Assembly (NCBI GenBank): GCA_040954595.2
Contig: CM082579.2
Location: 3,658,001-3,722,000 of the forward strand
Direction of reading: 5' to 3'
Source of the DNA: Balanoglossus misakiensis
Taxonomy: Eukaryota > Hemichordata
DNA length: 64,000 bases
The position numbers and the translations under genes are program-made. Within the stretch, counting starts at the first letter, position 1; the number at the start of each line of letters is the position of its first letter. Of the stretch, positions 61,401-64,000 are shown in pieces. The notes under the pieces are model-generated. The model did no database searches. It saw nothing but the letters and a program-made list of their open reading frames with translations, and was not told the DNA's origin.

Positions 61401-64000
61401 TGTCAGAGGGTTGGGAATTCTACACTGGTGTTGAACAAACCAATGCCGTTGTATGTTTTCACAAGACATCAGAGTTGAAAGATCGTAATCTGACAGCGCT
61501 AGTTGGCAACTCTATCCATAAAATGTGTGCGTCTTTGTTTTCATCTGGTTAGCATATGCCTTCAGCAGCAGCAGTTAAGGTTTCAGTACTCCTTTGACTA
61601 TTTTTCGCGGTATTTTTGTACAGTAATTATGTATCAACCGCGGTTTCTTGTTTCCGCTGTCTAAAATATGATGAAATTGCCTAGCAATAAGCTTATACAA
61701 ACGCATCCCATTTATGTGAGTCAGCACCGACTGAAAATGAGTCCCTTTGTCGATAATCACGATGGTTGTTACAAGTCTACAAGCTTTGATAATGGGGGCA
61801 TCTTAGCATGTTATCGAGAGTAGCCCAAGAAACCATTCCCAACGGAATTGACCAAAATACTGGAAAAAAGTATAAAATTTCTGCCATCATTTCCTTATAC
61901 ATGGTGTACCGGCCATCATTCGACTAAAAAATCTTATCTGAATCACATGTAGTATCATCATTAGCCCAGGTTTTGTTCTCAAATATCATTGGATCTATTT
62001 ACAGGGAAATGTAGGTGAAAAGGTCTGATTGCTCCTATTTTCACTTGATAGGGAAAACCGTGACCCATAAATTCAATATTTCAATTTCAATGTTTCTGTA
62101 CATGATTGCCTCAGTTTGCAAACACAGGGAGTAGGGTGGTGCCATATTTCAGATGAATGTTAAATAATACTCCCTGCCTCTGTTTCCAGTTAGCAATTCT
62201 GAAACACGGTGTCTGCAGAGAGCATTCCCGATCAGCAGGTTTTGTTTACTTAACAATCCCATCTGCCCTGCAACTGTTGCCGCAGTCGGTTTAATTTACC
62301 ATTATTTTATTAGAACTGAAAACAGGTCTGTCTTGTACAGTCCTAAGAACGAATTTGTGGAGATTCTAATACTCATCTGCGCATACCACATTAGTTGTGT
62401 ACTCTTCCAATGGGAGGCTGAATAAACGGGTGTGGCACCCATTTATTATCTACCTTGTTTATAATTAAATGTACAGCCACAATCAGAGGTGGATCATACA
62501 TTTGTGTATATGAGTCAGTAAGCATGTTTAAATAGACCAATTCAACTTTGAAAGAAAAATCATGAAAATAATGCAGAAAATGGCAGGTATTGGGGCTTTA
62601 ATTCAGTAGTGTGCTACTTTATTTCTTGACAATAGTAGAGCCAGGCAATGTATTCCAAACTTCTCTGGATCAATGCTGTGGCTATCACTCAGAAGAGGAG
62701 AATAATATCCGACACTCCTGCATCATTTACAATGATCATTTCACGGTTGACGTAAGCATCCTGATATTTTAAGACTTAATAACATCAGAGCAAATAAAAA
62801 ATGGTCACGTTTTATCGCATTTTCTAATCCCTCACATAAAACAAGAAATGCTAAAACATAATCTGCCAATCTGCACTCCCCTAATTATGAGCAATGAGGT
62901 GAAATGACTTTTGGTCCGTCGCCACGACGACAGAGCTTTTTTCTGCCACTTTTTCGTCATAATTGGAATTGACGACTGTGTTTGATCTGACAAGTATCAG
63001 TTCCACTAGAACAGCAAGCTATAAAACTTTTCAGCCAATTTATTAATATCATACCAACCACTCCTGATCACCCGACAGAAATTTGATTTCACTTGAAAGA
63101 TTTCATTTTTATGACCAAATTAACATCTAACCAAGCCGCATTCTAGTCAGGCTGCCAATTTCAAATGAAGATTTATAACATCCAGAACCGTATATTCCCC
63201 CAGAACATTTCTTTGACCCCAGAAACTTAGAGGAATTAAACATTTTTCTTATATGTACCTCACGAATACTACAGCCCCCAAGGCCCGCTGACGTAAACTG
63301 GGCAACTGACGCAAGACACTGCAGAAGTCATGTGATGGAAATTAACAACCAGAAAACGTGTGTATAAACACATACAGTTGCATATTTCCATGCTCAGTGG
63401 GTTTTTCACACATGGTTTAATTTTTTTCACCAAATCCCAAGTTACACCTATTGAGGCAATCTGGTATGTATCTCTTACCACGTTTTACCAATTACTGCAC
63501 CAGGCTCGGCACAGCGACCCACCGAGGGGCCATCTCAAACTGACTCACAGTCAAAACATCTTGTTATTGTCAGATGCCAAACTAGACAAGGTGTAACTGG
63601 GATCTCCCATTGCAATGTCTGGTCACTGTAAATCCAAACTCAAATTCTCCTTCAAAGCCACTTTCCCCTTGAATTTGACACTACAGGAATGAACTCCAGC
63701 TGAGAAAACTGATGTAACTGGCATCCGATTGAAATCAGCCACAAACCTTGGATGCAAGGCAGCTACACCAGTATCCATTGCTGATATACACACTTGCATG
63801 ACATGCTTACATACTTGCTCTATTAATTTGCCATAACTTTTGGTTATTTTTTTAAAACCATTTTTCATGTGTAGCTTTAACAGCATGATAAATTTCCCAG
63901 TATACATTACCTCATCAACACAGACAATATGCATTCTGTCAGCATGGATACTGTATGAAAATTGAATGGTGTCAAAACCTGAGCACATTATTTTGTCATC
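58477..64000. other. Noncoding, presumably upstream intron of the protocadherin gene
   Basis: No exon is recognised on either strand. The longest reverse frame (63988-63623, about 120 codons) is close to the window edge and resembles no cadherin or other family. Since the 58476 exon has an intron acceptor, this stretch is most simply the intron that precedes it. Confidence 0.5.

Noticed and set aside
63623-63988. About 120-codon reverse frame at the right edge
   Set aside because: No similarity to cadherin, protocadherin or another family; it may be chance or an exon of an unknown gene cut by the window edge.

Overview
This window is animal nuclear DNA. Genes are split into many short exons with GT...AG introns, coding density is low, and satellite, minisatellite and simple repeats are abundant. 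The gene set is a prokineticin-receptor-like GPCR, an aminergic GPCR, an intronless Toll-like receptor, a CARD/Death-domain adaptor, coronin-7, mitochondrial DNAJA3 and a delta-type protocadherin. This points to an invertebrate deuterostome (hemichordate, echinoderm or lancelet); I cannot choose among them from the sequence alone. Exons below were joined by hand from splice sites, reading frame and known protein families. Every exon chain closes in frame.

Layout. 1-4158 is a nearly homogeneous 87-bp satellite (about 48 copies). It passes into a related, more diverged 86-bp satellite (to about 5765). 5.8-9.3 kb is a mosaic of diverged duplications interrupted by a young 132/134-bp minisatellite (7431-8475). 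9.9-10.4 kb looks like an unassigned promoter (CCAAT, E-box/CRE palindrome, YY1-like site). 14204-14906 is the last exon (TM4-TM7) of a prokineticin-receptor-like gene on +. It runs tail-to-tail into a seven-exon gene on - (20358-16493) encoding a 388-residue CARD-coiled-coil-Death-domain protein. About 7 kb without recognised genes follows, then a single-exon 680-residue aminergic GPCR (28220-30262, +).

30889-41965 (-) is a complete 24-coding-exon coronin-7 gene of 991 residues with two beta-propellers. Its intron 9 holds a complete intronless TLR on the opposite strand (35838-38864, +). Coronin-7 is head-to-head, 680 bp apart, with DNAJA3 (42646-46022, +; 480 residues), which has a second, duplicated-looking alternative terminal exon at 46359-46498. 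From 46.75 kb to the end the window is mostly noncoding. It contains only the last two coding exons (cytoplasmic tail) of a delta-protocadherin on - (58476-54251), whose cadherin repeats must lie beyond the right edge.

How the genes relate. Coronin-7 (Golgi/actin) and DNAJA3 (mitochondrial Hsp70 co-chaperone) form a divergent housekeeping pair that I recall being adjacent in vertebrates too. The TLR and the CARD-Death adaptor are innate-immunity genes, but 15 kb apart and not evidently co-regulated. The most notable items are the adaptor architecture, the nested TLR (vertebrates carry the LRR gene VASN inside CORO7) and the duplicated DNAJA3 terminal exons.
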